DNA of 64,000 nucleotides. Source: Planctomycetota bacterium. GTDB lineage: Bacteria > Planctomycetota > Phycisphaerae > Sedimentisphaerales > Anaerobacaceae. The position numbers and the translations under genes were made by a program. The notes under the pieces are model-generated. The model saw nothing but the letters and a program-made list of their open reading frames with translations. It searched no databases and was not told where the DNA came from. The DNA lies in NCBI GenBank assembly GCA_013349615.1, contig DUZJ01000004.1, forward strand, positions 1 through 64,000, given 5' to 3'. The stretch's first letter is position 1, and each line of letters opens with the position of its first letter. Of the stretch, positions 15,842-25,079 are shown one piece after another.

Positions 15842-16723
15842 TCAACTCCAGATTTCGATTTCCTGTTCCAGTTCGGTGTCGAACCGTTCTTGCACTCTTT
15901 GTTTCATGGCGTCTATCAGTCTCATAACGTCGCGGCTTGTGCATCCCTCCTGCGCGATTATGAAGTTTGCGTGTTTTTCACTGACGACGGCCCCACCGAT
16001 TTGTAGTCCCTTCAGGCCGGCCCTGTCAATCAAAGCTCCGGCGGAAAGGCCTCTCGGATTTTTGAATATACAGCCGGAATTTTTCGTATTTAACGGCTGA
16101 GTGTTCTTTTTATATATCCAGATTTCCTTGACTGTCTGCATGATTTGTTCAGGGTCGCCGGCGGCTAATTTTATCCGGGCGTTCAGAATAAATTTTGCAG
16201 TGATGTTTGTCCGGCGGTAGTCGAACATCAGCTCCGGCTTGCTCTTTTCAAAAACACTGCCTTGATTATCCATCAGCGTGACAGTTTCTACTGCGGCGCC
16301 GATATCCCCGAAGTTGCCTCCGGCATTCATTTTTACCGCTCCGCCAATTGAGCCGGGTATTCCTATTAGAGATTCGATGCCCGACAGTCCCTTTTTCACG
16401 CAGGTCAAAACGAGGTTGCTCAGCTCGGCGCCCGCCCACGCTGTGACCTTCTCGTCGTCAAATTGTGTCTGTTTGAATTGCTCTTCGTCAAGTGTTATCA
16501 CCGCAGCTCGCAGTCCGTCGTCACTGATTAGCAGGTTCGAGCCGAAGCCCATCACATAAATCCGGATTTGGTTTTCCCTGCATATCCTGACAACTTTTTT
16601 AAGCTGCTCGACGCTCTGGGGCCTGAGAAAATAATCAGCGGGCCCGCCTAAGCCGTACCAGGTGTGATTGGCCAACGGATAGTTTGTTTCAACTATTTTC
16701 TCTAAGCCACTGAATATATTCAT
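15842..16723 (-). CDS. murB: UDP-N-acetylenolpyruvoylglucosamine reductase
   Basis: MurB is the FAD-dependent reductase that makes UDP-N-acetylmuramate. The 293-residue product has the FAD-binding 'NHTWYGLGGPADYFLRP', 'VMGFGSNLLISDDGL' and 'GIPGSIGGAVKMNAG' motifs. It also has 'DYRRTN' and the C-terminal 'NSGCIFKNP', where the short-type enzymes place the catalytic residue. The ATG at 16723 with GGAAGG nine bases before it is preferred to an in-frame ATG at 16762. The start lies inside the 3' end of murC (35-bp overlap). Confidence 0.94.
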   Translation of the reverse strand: MNIFSGLEKIVETNYPLANHTWYGLGGPADYFLRPQSVEQLKKVVRICRENQIRIYVMGFGSNLLISDDGLRAAVITLDEEQFKQTQFDDEKVTAWAGAELSNLVLTCVKKGLSGIESLIGIPGSIGGAVKMNAGGNFGDIGAAVETVTLMDNQGSVFEKSKPELMFDYRRTNITAKFILNARIKLAAGDPEQIMQTVKEIWIYKKNTQPLNTKNSGCIFKNPRGLSAGALIDRAGLKGLQIGGAVVSEKHANFIIAQEGCTSRDVMRLIDAMKQRVQERFDTELEQEIEIWS

Positions 16724-18182
16724 CTGCAACCTTCCAAATATCGCCGGCACCCATTGTAACAACCAAATCGCCGGCAGTTACATTATCTTTTAGATATTCG
16801 CAAATCCGTCCGAATCCATCGATAAATATCGCATCTGTTCCTTTGGCCCGCATTCTTTCAACCAGTATCTGCGAATTAACTTTTTTCCTGGCCGCCTGCG
16901 AGTCCCGGACGAAATAAATCTGAGGTATAATAGTTACATCGGCAAGCTTAAAGCTTTCTGAAAAGTCATCAAGCAAAAATCTTGTTCTGCTGTACTGGTG
17001 CGGCTGAAAAACGCACCAAATCCGGCTCGGCTCATACCTTTGGCGTATCGCGGCCAGTGAAGCCTTGATTTCGGTTGGATGATGGGCGTAATCGTCAATG
17101 ACAGTGATTTGGCCGATACGGCCCTTCAGCATCAGGCGACGGTCGATGCCGGTAAAGCGCGGCAGCAGGGCAAGTACCCGGTCGGGGTCGAGTCCGACGT
17201 TAATCGCCATAGCCACCACCGCGAGGGCGTTGAGGATGTTGTGACTGCCGGGCAGGGAGATTCGGGTCGAACCTAACCATTTATCATTGTGGTAAACATC
17301 GAAGCTATAAAGTCCGTCATTTAACTGAGTATTCGCGGCGTAGAAATTGCACTTTTTATCAAGTCCGAATGTCTCGCAGCGTAAATCGGCCGGCAGCCTG
17401 CTAATGACTGTTGCCACATTTGAGTCTTGGCCATTGGCAATCAAAACACCATCCGGTTTGACGCCGAAGGCAAAATCTGCGAAGGCATTAACGATGTCTT
17501 CTTCATTTTTATAGTAATCGAGATGGTCCTGCTCGATATTTAATATACAGCCGATTCTGGGTTTGATGTTCAGAAAGCTTCGGTCGTATTCGCATGCTTC
17601 TGCGATGAAGTATTTACTGTCTCCGGTTCCGGAAGAGGCGTCCAACTGGATTACATCGGCCCCGATAATAAAGTTTGCGTCGATTCCGGCCTGTTTTAGA
17701 CAGTAGGTGAGCCGGGCGCTTGTTGTACTCTTGCCGTGGGTTCCGGTTACAGCTATTCCCTCATAACAATTGCACAATTGTCCTAACATCTGGGCGTATT
17801 TATAGATTTTGTATCTTTTTTCGCGGGCCAGTTTTAATTCGGGATTATCTTCTTTTATGGCAGCCGAGATAACGACCGCGTCCGTATCCGGGTCGAGATT
17901 GTCTGCGTTATGGCCGATTTTTATATCAGCCCCCATCTCGCAGAGCCTGTCGGTAACAGAAGTTTGGGTCTGGTCAGAGCCGGTAACAACGCCAGAGTTT
18001 TTTATCAAAAGCTGCGCCAGGCCACTCATCCCGACTCCGCCTGCGCCGATGAAGTGGAATCTTTTGCCCGCCACAGTTGCCGTGCCGGTTTCGATATTGG
18101 CCACGGAGACTACTGAATCCGCAGGTTTTTTTCTATTATTTGTGGCTGATTTTTTTAGTTTTGCTGTATTCGGCCGGCTCAT
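16689..18182 (-). CDS. murC: UDP-N-acetylmuramate-L-alanine ligase
   Basis: MurC adds the first amino acid to UDP-MurNAc in the cytoplasm. The 497-residue protein has the Rossmann motif 'FIGAGGVGMSGLAQLL' (~44-59) and the ATP loop 'VTGTHGKSTTSARL'. Further motifs are 'EACEYDRSFLNIKP', 'LNIEQDHLDYY', 'GSHNILNALA' and 'DDYAHHPTEIKASLAA'. A ~40-residue Lys/Asn-rich N-terminal extension precedes the fold. It is first in the run murC-murB-ddl-ftsQ-like. Confidence 0.95.
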   Translation of the reverse strand: MSRPNTAKLKKSATNNRKKPADSVVSVANIETGTATVAGKRFHFIGAGGVGMSGLAQLLIKNSGVVTGSDQTQTSVTDRLCEMGADIKIGHNADNLDPDTDAVVISAAIKEDNPELKLAREKRYKIYKYAQMLGQLCNCYEGIAVTGTHGKSTTSARLTYCLKQAGIDANFIIGADVIQLDASSGTGDSKYFIAEACEYDRSFLNIKPRIGCILNIEQDHLDYYKNEEDIVNAFADFAFGVKPDGVLIANGQDSNVATVISRLPADLRCETFGLDKKCNFYAANTQLNDGLYSFDVYHNDKWLGSTRISLPGSHNILNALAVVAMAINVGLDPDRVLALLPRFTGIDRRLMLKGRIGQITVIDDYAHHPTEIKASLAAIRQRYEPSRIWCVFQPHQYSRTRFLLDDFSESFKLADVTIIPQIYFVRDSQAARKKVNSQILVERMRAKGTDAIFIDGFGRICEYLKDNVTAGDLVVTMGAGDIWKVADEYIQWLRENS

Positions 18183-18252
18183 TATGTCGTCCTTGATAAT
18201 GCCTGAGGTTCCATTGGCCGGATATTAGCATAAAATCCAGGTAAAGAAAAGA

Positions 18253-18298
18253 AAAAAGGCAGCAAATTCCGACTTCATCGGAATCCACAGCCCTTTTT
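18253..18298 (-). terminator. Terminator of the dockerin protein gene
   Basis: A stem-loop (ATTCCGA-CTTCA-TCGGAAT) sits inside outer arms AAAAAAGGC / GCCCTTTTT. It lies between the 3' end of the gene at 18322 and the murC start on the same strand, and would isolate the mur operon from the upstream gene. Confidence 0.6.
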
Positions 18299-18321
18299 GA
18301 GATTAGATTTGTAATGTCTTT

Positions 18322-20925
18322 CTATTTAGCACCTGTCAGCCAGTAATTAGTAAAGACAGCGAGGTCCAGTTCGTTGATAATGTTATCTGTTGGACAGTAG
18401 ATATCGCAGTCAGGATTCCAATTAGTATGCCCAGGCTCAGTCGACCAGGCCAATGCGAATATGGCGAAGTCGACCAGGTCTACATCTTTGTCTTCGTCAA
18501 AACCATCAAAAATTCGTTCGACCACCTTCGCCTCGATTGTCACACGGTCAGCCGAACGTGATGACCAAGCGACCACAAGGTTGCCGTCAGCCACATCTAC
18601 TATTGGGTACCAAGCATCGGCTCCAGGACGAACGGTAAATTCCTGCTCAGCAGCCCATGCACCATCTTCGTATTTCCTCAGAACGGGAACGACTTGGGTG
18701 TCCACTTCTCTCTCCCACGCCAAATATATTGCATCTCCAATTCCTGCAACCATTCGTGGACAACATGCATAACCGCCGGCATCGAGCGTTTCTGCAGCCG
18801 ACCAGGAAGCCCCATTGTCTTCTGATGTCCGATGAAGCAGATTACCCCTGTCGTACACAGTAATACCCGGCCAGTAAACCATATGCAAAGTTCCAATTGA
18901 ATCGGTGAGAAGCTCTATACCACGTGTATTCGTAGTTTCTAAATCGGTTATGGTTCCCCATGAGCCGTCATAACGAAGCTGACGTATTACAGCGTCGTCG
19001 GTATACATATTCGGCTCGGCCCAGACAACAATGATATTGCCATTTCCCAAAACATCCACATCAAAGTAGTACCGGAGAAAGTCGCGATAAGCCCAACCTG
19101 GAGAGCCCGGCAGATAGTCCGTATAAGGGGCAATATTCTCTTCTGACTGCCAGGCAGAGCCCGTCCATCGTGTCCAGTAGATTCCGGTTTCATAGGGATG
19201 ACTGCTATTAGTTTTTTGTTCCAGCCAGAACACATGAATTTCATCTTCCGTTGTTGCAACGACCCTGCCCATGCGAATCGCCCGCACTCCTGTAGATGCC
19301 CGTGTGACATTATTAATCCGGCCTGTGACAGGGTCAAGCGTTCCGTGAAATGCACCCGGGGTGTAATCGGGCTTTCCCTTCCAGAGAAGGTGAATCGTTC
19401 CATCAGGTGCTTTGGATATGTCCAGCAACCGACTATACTGTGATGACAGCGTTAGCGGTGAACCTTCCGGGGGGTCAACAAACGGCAGAGCCGTTAGGTG
19501 GACATCGGTCGTACGTGACAAATCCTGCCGAGAGCGGTCAAAGAGTATCATCGGCGGCTTTACCGGTACGATCCTTGGGTTCCAAAGGTCAGGACGGTTG
19601 TCGGGCGTCTCTGTGGGCGTTGCCGGCTTCGTGAGAATCAGATCGTCGCTGTATTCCTCCAACGTACAACCTGTCTCATCTACGTAGAATTTTACCTTAA
19701 CAGAAGCAGAAAAGCCTCCACCTCCACCTGCGATGCCAGTGGGTGTCATGATCTTAATCGTCGCGCCATAAGGCATATCCCACATGCCCGGCTCTACATC
19801 ATCGTCAGTCTGTGGTTCGATAAACCGCCAGTCGTAGAAATTGAGAGGATTAGGATTAAATCCTACCAGTATACAATTGATGCCATGTCCATAGGAAGGT
19901 GCTGACACGGAGGTGTAGTACATCGGCACGTTGAACATCGTCTGTCCGCCATTGTAGAAGGTATGCATCAGCTCGCCGCGGTAGTAGGCGGCGTGAATAT
20001 ACGTCTGCACAGCAAAACTGAGACACTGAAACCAATAGCGCCCATAGTGCTGGTCTGTTTTGTCGATTTCCATAAGCCTGTCAATCCACAGATCGCGCTC
20101 AAATGGATATTTCAGGTGGTTCCACCAACCGGCAAGAATCCCGCCGCTTAGAGTACTGCTAATAAGAGAAACGTCATCATTGTCAACATCCTGGTCGCCA
20201 TCAACATCAGCTCTGGCAACCACAGATATCATTCCGTCGGCCATGTCCTGCGCCAGAAAAACATCCGCCGATGTTAAATTCCCATCGTTATCCACATCGC
20301 CGCTACCGTAGTAATCTGTGGTCTTGGCCGGTTGGTGAAAGGGATTATTTCCATCCCAGAGGAACGCACCGTATGGTGGAGTTAATAACAGTGTCTCTCC
20401 TTGAGATATGTGAGGTTTTGTCGGTGTAGCCAAAGGCCGGATGTCTCTTCCAATGCGCAGTCTTTTCGTAGTAGGTCTTGCATTGTCGGAAAATTCGAAG
20501 AGACCTGCAATACCGTGTACCGGTACCGATGTATCGCCCGCCAGCAGGGTGAAACCCTCGAAGATGCTTTCGGGTCCCTCATCGTTCAAAAATCGGACGA
20601 TGACTCCGTGCCCTTCGGCGTCTATAATTGTTTCGCGCATACAAGCATTATTCTCCGGCTCCAAGCTTCTAACAGTTATAGCTTTGGCGTTAAAGTCAAG
20701 GTTGTGGTTACCGTAGCCAGCATAGGTGCCGCGTTCAAGTACAACTTCATCGCCGGGATTTGCCGCGTTGATCGCTGCCTGGATAGTCGGATAATCACCT
20801 GTGCCGTCAGCCCGCACCGTAATCGTCGCAGCTTCGACAGGGACCACCATCACCACACAAGCGTACAAGATACATGCGACCAACAAGCCAATTCGCTTCA
20901 TCGTTCTACCTTCTTTCGGACTCAT
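18322..20925 (-). CDS. Large secreted multidomain protein with two dockerin-like segments
   Basis: The 867-residue product has a signal peptide (residues 1-~33) and a beta-helix opening ('ITVRADGTGDYPTIQAAINAANPGD'). A dockerin-type repeat pair follows ('GDVDNDGNLTSADVF' and 'ADVDGDQDVDNDDVSLI'). The next domain is possibly papain/transglutaminase-like, with C301 in 'QCLSFAVQ', H347 in 'YGHGINCILVG' and D365/E370 in 'DWRFIEPQ'. After that come sialidase-like strands and a C-terminal dockerin-like end ('DGFDEDKDVDLVDFAIFALAW'). AGGAGG before the ATG at 20925 sets the start; a longer frame to 21129 is only translated repeat. The beta-helix part is very short and looks spliced into the rest. Substrate unknown. 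Confidence 0.7.
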   Translation of the reverse strand: MSPKEGRTMKRIGLLVACILYACVVMVVPVEAATITVRADGTGDYPTIQAAINAANPGDEVVLERGTYAGYGNHNLDFNAKAITVRSLEPENNACMRETIIDAEGHGVIVRFLNDEGPESIFEGFTLLAGDTSVPVHGIAGLFEFSDNARPTTKRLRIGRDIRPLATPTKPHISQGETLLLTPPYGAFLWDGNNPFHQPAKTTDYYGSGDVDNDGNLTSADVFLAQDMADGMISVVARADVDGDQDVDNDDVSLISSTLSGGILAGWWNHLKYPFERDLWIDRLMEIDKTDQHYGRYWFQCLSFAVQTYIHAAYYRGELMHTFYNGGQTMFNVPMYYTSVSAPSYGHGINCILVGFNPNPLNFYDWRFIEPQTDDDVEPGMWDMPYGATIKIMTPTGIAGGGGGFSASVKVKFYVDETGCTLEEYSDDLILTKPATPTETPDNRPDLWNPRIVPVKPPMILFDRSRQDLSRTTDVHLTALPFVDPPEGSPLTLSSQYSRLLDISKAPDGTIHLLWKGKPDYTPGAFHGTLDPVTGRINNVTRASTGVRAIRMGRVVATTEDEIHVFWLEQKTNSSHPYETGIYWTRWTGSAWQSEENIAPYTDYLPGSPGWAYRDFLRYYFDVDVLGNGNIIVVWAEPNMYTDDAVIRQLRYDGSWGTITDLETTNTRGIELLTDSIGTLHMVYWPGITVYDRGNLLHRTSEDNGASWSAAETLDAGGYACCPRMVAGIGDAIYLAWEREVDTQVVPVLRKYEDGAWAAEQEFTVRPGADAWYPIVDVADGNLVVAWSSRSADRVTIEAKVVERIFDGFDEDKDVDLVDFAIFALAWSTEPGHTNWNPDCDIYCPTDNIINELDLAVFTNYWLTGAK

Positions 20926-21062
20926 CGTTTTCCTCCTAAAATTAGCTGAGCAGTTGATCGTGTTCTTGGAAAGAATAATTATACCATCTATCAAAACTAC
21001 AATCAACGCTTTTTTCGGTAAATCAAGAATCAAACCCAGTGTTGTTTTTGTAGAAAAGCTGC

Positions 21063-21129
21063 CTGGATTCCCGCTTTCGCGGGAATGACAGAAAGAACCG
21101 GGAATGACAGAAAGAACCGGGAATGACAT
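21063..21129. repeat. REP-like hairpin followed by 19-bp tandem units
   Basis: A TCATTCCCGC-type hairpin (21063-21090) runs into repeats of 'GGGAATGACAGAAAGAACC' (units starting at 21081 and 21100, partial third at 21119). It lies between ispD and the dockerin protein gene. Confidence 0.75.
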
Positions 21130-21179
21130 ACGTAATATGGCTTCCTATCCGCTAAACGCCACATGCTATACGCTAAAAT

Positions 21180-21920
21180 TTACCATTGGGCTTCGGCGTA
21201 GGGGCCGACATAACCTTTCGGCTTGAGTTTTTCCCGGGTTTTGAGAATGGCTTCGGCAATAGCGACGTCACTTTTTCGGGTAATCTTTATGTTCGAAGAG
21301 TCGGTCTCCACAATTGATACTTTGTGGCCAAGGGCCTCGATGAGCTGAGAATCATCGCTGATTTTGCCTGCATCCAGATTCTTTAGGTTTTCGTAGGCCT
21401 TTTTGAGCAATTCAGCTTCAAAGACCTGCGGAGTTTGTGCCTCATACAAGCTGGCTCTGTCGACGGTTTGCAGTATCACGTTATCCTTGACCTTTTTTAT
21501 GGTTGCCGCGACAGGGCAGGCCAGCATCGCCGCTCCCGTTTTAGCAGCAACGGCGAAACAATCATCAATCCATTTCTTCGTTATACAGCATCGCACGGCA
21601 TCGTGGACGGCTATAAGGTCAACATTATCTTTGATAAGCTCCATCGCCTTTTTGACGGTGTCAAAACGCTCGGCGCCGCCGAAGCAGATCTGCACATTGT
21701 AAAACTTTAGATTAGGGCCCCACTTAACATCTACCAGCTCCTGGTCTTCGGGCGCAATAGCTAAAAGAGTCTGTTTTACGTCATCGCGGTTTGCGAAAAG
21801 CTCGACGCTTCGCAGAAATGCGGCCCTGCCGGCCACATCAACGAACGGCTTTTTTCTCTTACCGCCGAACCGCCTGCTGGAGCCCGCCGCACATATAATT
21901 GCAGCAATATTTTTAGACAC
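21180..21920 (-). CDS. ispD: 2-C-methyl-D-erythritol 4-phosphate cytidylyltransferase
   Basis: IspD transfers CMP to methylerythritol phosphate in the non-mevalonate isoprenoid pathway. The 246-residue protein has the nucleotide-binding start 'AAIICAAGSSRRFGGKRKKPF' with its usual arginine/lysines. Other hallmarks are 'GGAERFDTVKKAM', 'AVHDAVRCCI', 'RASLYEAQTPQVF' and 'DDSQLIEALGHKVSIVETDSSNIKIT'. It starts at GTG with AGGGACGG upstream. It stands alone; no ispF is adjacent. Confidence 0.93.
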   Translation of the reverse strand: MSKNIAAIICAAGSSRRFGGKRKKPFVDVAGRAAFLRSVELFANRDDVKQTLLAIAPEDQELVDVKWGPNLKFYNVQICFGGAERFDTVKKAMELIKDNVDLIAVHDAVRCCITKKWIDDCFAVAAKTGAAMLACPVAATIKKVKDNVILQTVDRASLYEAQTPQVFEAELLKKAYENLKNLDAGKISDDSQLIEALGHKVSIVETDSSNIKITRKSDVAIAEAILKTREKLKPKGYVGPYAEAQW

Positions 21921-22104
21921 TGAAACCGTCCCTTAAACTAAAAACCAAAAATTTTGCGTCTTGTGCCTTAAGTCTTGTATCATACCAATTGTAATTAAAT
22001 GTTGCGCTTTACATAAAGAGGAATGAGCCATCCCCAAGCTGCGCTTGAGGCTGCCACCCGTTGGTGCCAAATACACGAAGCGCAATGATTTAACACAATT
22101 GGTC

Positions 22105-22986
22105 TCACACATCACAAATTCGTACGGCCTGCGCCAGAGAGGTCAGCGGGTCGCGGGCGGGTATAAACTCCTGGCCCACATAAGCCTTGAAGCCGGTCTT
22201 GACGATTGCACGCATAATGGCAGGGTAGTATAACTCCTGTGTTTCGTCGATTTCGTTCCGGCCCGGGTTGCCGCCCGTGTGGTAGTGGCCGATGTATTCC
22301 TCGAAGTCACGAATCGTGCGAATTATATCGCCTTCCATAATCTGAGCGTGATAGATGTCGTAAAGAATCTTCATTCGCTCGGAGCCAACTTTCTTGCACA
22401 GCTCTACACCCCATTTCATATTGTCGAACATATAGTCCTTATGGTCGACTTTGCTGTTTAGATATTCGACGCAGATTGTGACCTTTTTCTTCTCGGCGTA
22501 TCCGACGACCTGCTTTAAGGCAATCACGGAGTTCTCCAGTCCGACATCATCGGGCATGCCGGCCCGGTTGCCGGGGAAAGTGATAACATTGGGGAAGCCG
22601 TTATCTGCTGCTGCGTCGATGCCGGCGCGAATCTTAGCCAGACATTCGGCATGATTTTTTTTGTTGTTCACGCCGCGCGAGAGTCCGTGTGTGCTGACCA
22701 TCGCGCAAATCAGGCCGTATTTTTTTGCCGTGGGAAAGTCACGGGGTGAAAGCAATTCGACGGATTTGATGCCCATCTTCGCAGCAGCGGCACTCAGTTT
22801 GTCAAGCGATAGTTTGCCGTAACACCACCTGCAGACCGACTGGTTGATGCGTCCATTCTTGACGACCCGCTTGATGTCTGCGGGTGCAGCCATTGCCTTC
22901 GGAGCTGATGCGCCGGCAATCGTTCCGGCGGCCATCGCCGAGGCACAGCGGATAAAACTTCGTCTTGAAAGTTTATGGTTGTTCAT
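22105..22986 (-). CDS. Tat-exported TIM-barrel protein, hydroxypyruvate isomerase-like
   Basis: The 293-residue protein begins with a twin-arginine signal ('SRRSFIRCASAMAAG') and is therefore likely folded in the cytoplasm and exported. The rest looks like the xylose isomerase-like TIM barrel family: 'VCRWCYGKLSLDKLSAAAAKMGIKSVELL', 'VISTHG'-like 'MVSTHGLSRG', 'VTICVEYLNSKVDHKDY', 'MKILYDIYHAQIMEGDI' and 'GHYHTGGNPGRNEID'. These match hydroxypyruvate isomerase homologues with metal-binding Glu/His/Asp. AAAGGAG precedes the ATG. A role in processing exported sugar acids is plausible but not shown. Confidence 0.82.
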   Translation of the reverse strand: MNNHKLSRRSFIRCASAMAAGTIAGASAPKAMAAPADIKRVVKNGRINQSVCRWCYGKLSLDKLSAAAAKMGIKSVELLSPRDFPTAKKYGLICAMVSTHGLSRGVNNKKNHAECLAKIRAGIDAAADNGFPNVITFPGNRAGMPDDVGLENSVIALKQVVGYAEKKKVTICVEYLNSKVDHKDYMFDNMKWGVELCKKVGSERMKILYDIYHAQIMEGDIIRTIRDFEEYIGHYHTGGNPGRNEIDETQELYYPAIMRAIVKTGFKAYVGQEFIPARDPLTSLAQAVRICDV

Positions 22987-23109
22987 AGGTTTTCTCCTTT
23001 TTAAATTCTGGCTGGTTTCGAGATTGTCTCATTTACTAAACAACGATTTCCAAAATAGCGACTTAAGTTCGTTTTATAAGCAATCATCCTAATCCGTAAA
23101 TTCCATAGT

Positions 23110-23652
23110 TCAAAATTCAATGCCGCGTCTTGCCGATATCCCTTTTTCAAACGGGTGCTTTACATTTTTCATCTCTGTGACTAAATCCGCCAGGGCTATC
23201 AAATCATCGGTTGCGCCTCTGCCGGTTAAAACAATTTCAACAGCGGAGTCTCTTTTATCAATAATATTTTTGATATCTTCCAGTTTGGCCAGTCCCTTTG
23301 ACAGGCAAAATACAATCTCGTCGAGTATCAGCAGATCGTAAAATCTTTTCTCGCCGGTCGCGGCGATTCGCTCAAGAACCTCACTAATTGCTGTCTGCAT
23401 CTGCGAGACGGCTTTTTCGTCTTTTATGGATTGGGACATATCCCAGGGTACATCGAGCGATTCGACCCTGATTCTGACGGCGCCCAGTTGCAGGGCGAAG
23501 CGCTCGCCGATATCCAGCGAGGCCGGTTTTAAGAATTGATAAATTAGGACCTTATGCCCCTGTCCGGCTGCACGGAGGGCCAGGCCAAACGCAGCGGTGG
23601 TTTTGCCCTTACCATCTCCGGTGTAAATCTGGACGAGCCCTTTTTCCAACAT
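23110..23652 (-). CDS. cobO: Cob(I)alamin adenosyltransferase (CobO/BtuR type)
   Basis: This enzyme adenosylates corrinoids to make the B12 coenzyme. The 180-residue protein has the family P-loop 'YTGDGKGKTTAAFG' (~10-23), 'QFLKP', 'DLLILDEIVFCLSKGL' and 'IVLTGRGATDDLIALADLVTEM', all characteristic. No cobalamin synthesis operon or cobalamin riboswitch is visible nearby, so it may serve salvage. Confidence 0.93.
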   Translation of the reverse strand: MLEKGLVQIYTGDGKGKTTAAFGLALRAAGQGHKVLIYQFLKPASLDIGERFALQLGAVRIRVESLDVPWDMSQSIKDEKAVSQMQTAISEVLERIAATGEKRFYDLLILDEIVFCLSKGLAKLEDIKNIIDKRDSAVEIVLTGRGATDDLIALADLVTEMKNVKHPFEKGISARRGIEF

Positions 23653-23776
23653 AGCAGTATATTAAGACAATGACGGACAAATTGGAAATCAAAAATTGGA
23701 AAACCGGTCGCCATTGTTGGTATGAGCAGGTAGTAATCCTTGTCGCTGTGCACAAACGCTGCCTTTGAAACGGCGA

Positions 23777-25060
23777 TCAGGCTAATTTCTCCACAGCTTG
23801 AACGACTAATTTGCCGATAGGCAAACGCTGAGGGCAGCGAGCTTCTGCGGGGCTGTAATTGATGCTAAGCAGTCTGTTTCTTACCCTGCCCGGGATTTTA
23901 GCGAAAAGCTGTCTTGCTCTATTCCGGTCACCATAGCTGTTATAATACATCAAATATCGCATAATATCGCTGACATAAGGTGCATTCGGCAGGGCCGAGT
24001 CGCAGATGTGTGCGCAGCCGGCACAATAACTGTTGCAGGTTGCCTGTGCGTAAGTTTTGAAAACATTCAAATCCTTCCGGGTGAGCCTGGTTTTATCGAG
24101 CACCGCGGCGACGTTCTGGTCTAATATGCTGACGTCCTGCATCCCTACGCAGGCGGAGCTGATTCTTTTGTCCTGCAAAACCGCCTTTATTTTCGCCTGG
24201 CCTTCGGTAAAACCTTTCTGCAGGAAGTGGCCGGCAAGTTTTTTGTCCTCTTCGGTGTCGATTTTTTCCTGGGGACGTCCCTGAGTCTTCATAGCGATAA
24301 GACCTATGCCGGCTTTATGGCAGTCCTCGATGGCATCCGACAGTTCGGTGTCCTGCATTATTCGATAGCTGTAAGTTGTCATTGCCACGTCGATCCAGCC
24401 GAGCTTTGCGGCGGCGGCGAGGCACTTGGCCATATTCTTGTGAGTGCTGAAGCCAAAAAAGCGTATGAGCTTTCGCTTCTTTGCGCTATTGACCCACTGT
24501 CTTAAATCATCGGTCAGCTTTGCGGGGTCGGATAATCCGTGGCCTACGTAGCCGGAACCGGCCATTCCGTCCATGATGTAGTAGATGTCGATGTATTTTG
24601 TGTTCATTCTTTTCAGCGATGCTTGAAGGGCTTTTTCGACATCGTCGATGGTAACGGCATCCGATGCCTTGGTGACAAGGAGCAATTTCTTACGGGCCTC
24701 GGGGTGCCTCGAAATGAATTTACCTATGCCTCGCTCACTGTTTTCGCCGGCATAGTCAGGTGCGGTGTCCCAGAGATTAACGCCTGCCTGAAAGCACTTT
24801 TCCAATATGAGCTGGTTCTCAACGAGATTGAAGAGTGCACCGAGAGCAAGGGACGGTACTTCTACGCCAGTTTTTCCGAGCTTTCGTTTCGGCACCTGCG
24901 GCTGTTCGGGCCGTTTTGCTGTTGCCGGAGCATTGGGTTCGGTAGCGTTCGGCTCGCTTTCTTTCTTGCTTTCACATGCACCAAGGACAGAACCGAGGCC
25001 GGCTGCTCCAATGGTCTTTAAGAAATTCCTTCTACCGATTTTATTTTGTTTCTGTTTCAT
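23777..25060 (-). CDS. Tat-exported aldo/keto reductase with C-terminal cysteine cluster
   Basis: The 427-residue protein starts with a twin-arginine signal ('GRRNFLKTIGAAGLGSVLGAC') that ends in a possible lipobox cysteine. A linker follows, then the aldo/keto reductase barrel: 'VPSLALGALFN', 'NLWDTAPDYAGENSERGIGKFI', 'LLVTKASD', 'FFGFSTHKNMAKCL' and 'IGLIAMKTQG'. A C-terminal tail 'CNSYCAGCAHICDS' resembles a ferredoxin-type cluster site, seen in one branch of this family. TTGGAG before the ATG at 25060 is weak but present. It is the last gene of a minus-strand run with the polyferredoxin, DUF4832, DUF362 and DUF6599 genes. Confidence 0.85.
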   Translation of the reverse strand: MKQKQNKIGRRNFLKTIGAAGLGSVLGACESKKESEPNATEPNAPATAKRPEQPQVPKRKLGKTGVEVPSLALGALFNLVENQLILEKCFQAGVNLWDTAPDYAGENSERGIGKFISRHPEARKKLLLVTKASDAVTIDDVEKALQASLKRMNTKYIDIYYIMDGMAGSGYVGHGLSDPAKLTDDLRQWVNSAKKRKLIRFFGFSTHKNMAKCLAAAAKLGWIDVAMTTYSYRIMQDTELSDAIEDCHKAGIGLIAMKTQGRPQEKIDTEEDKKLAGHFLQKGFTEGQAKIKAVLQDKRISSACVGMQDVSILDQNVAAVLDKTRLTRKDLNVFKTYAQATCNSYCAGCAHICDSALPNAPYVSDIMRYLMYYNSYGDRNRARQLFAKIPGRVRNRLLSINYSPAEARCPQRLPIGKLVVQAVEKLA

Positions 25061-25079
25061 CGCGTCAAACTCCAAATTA

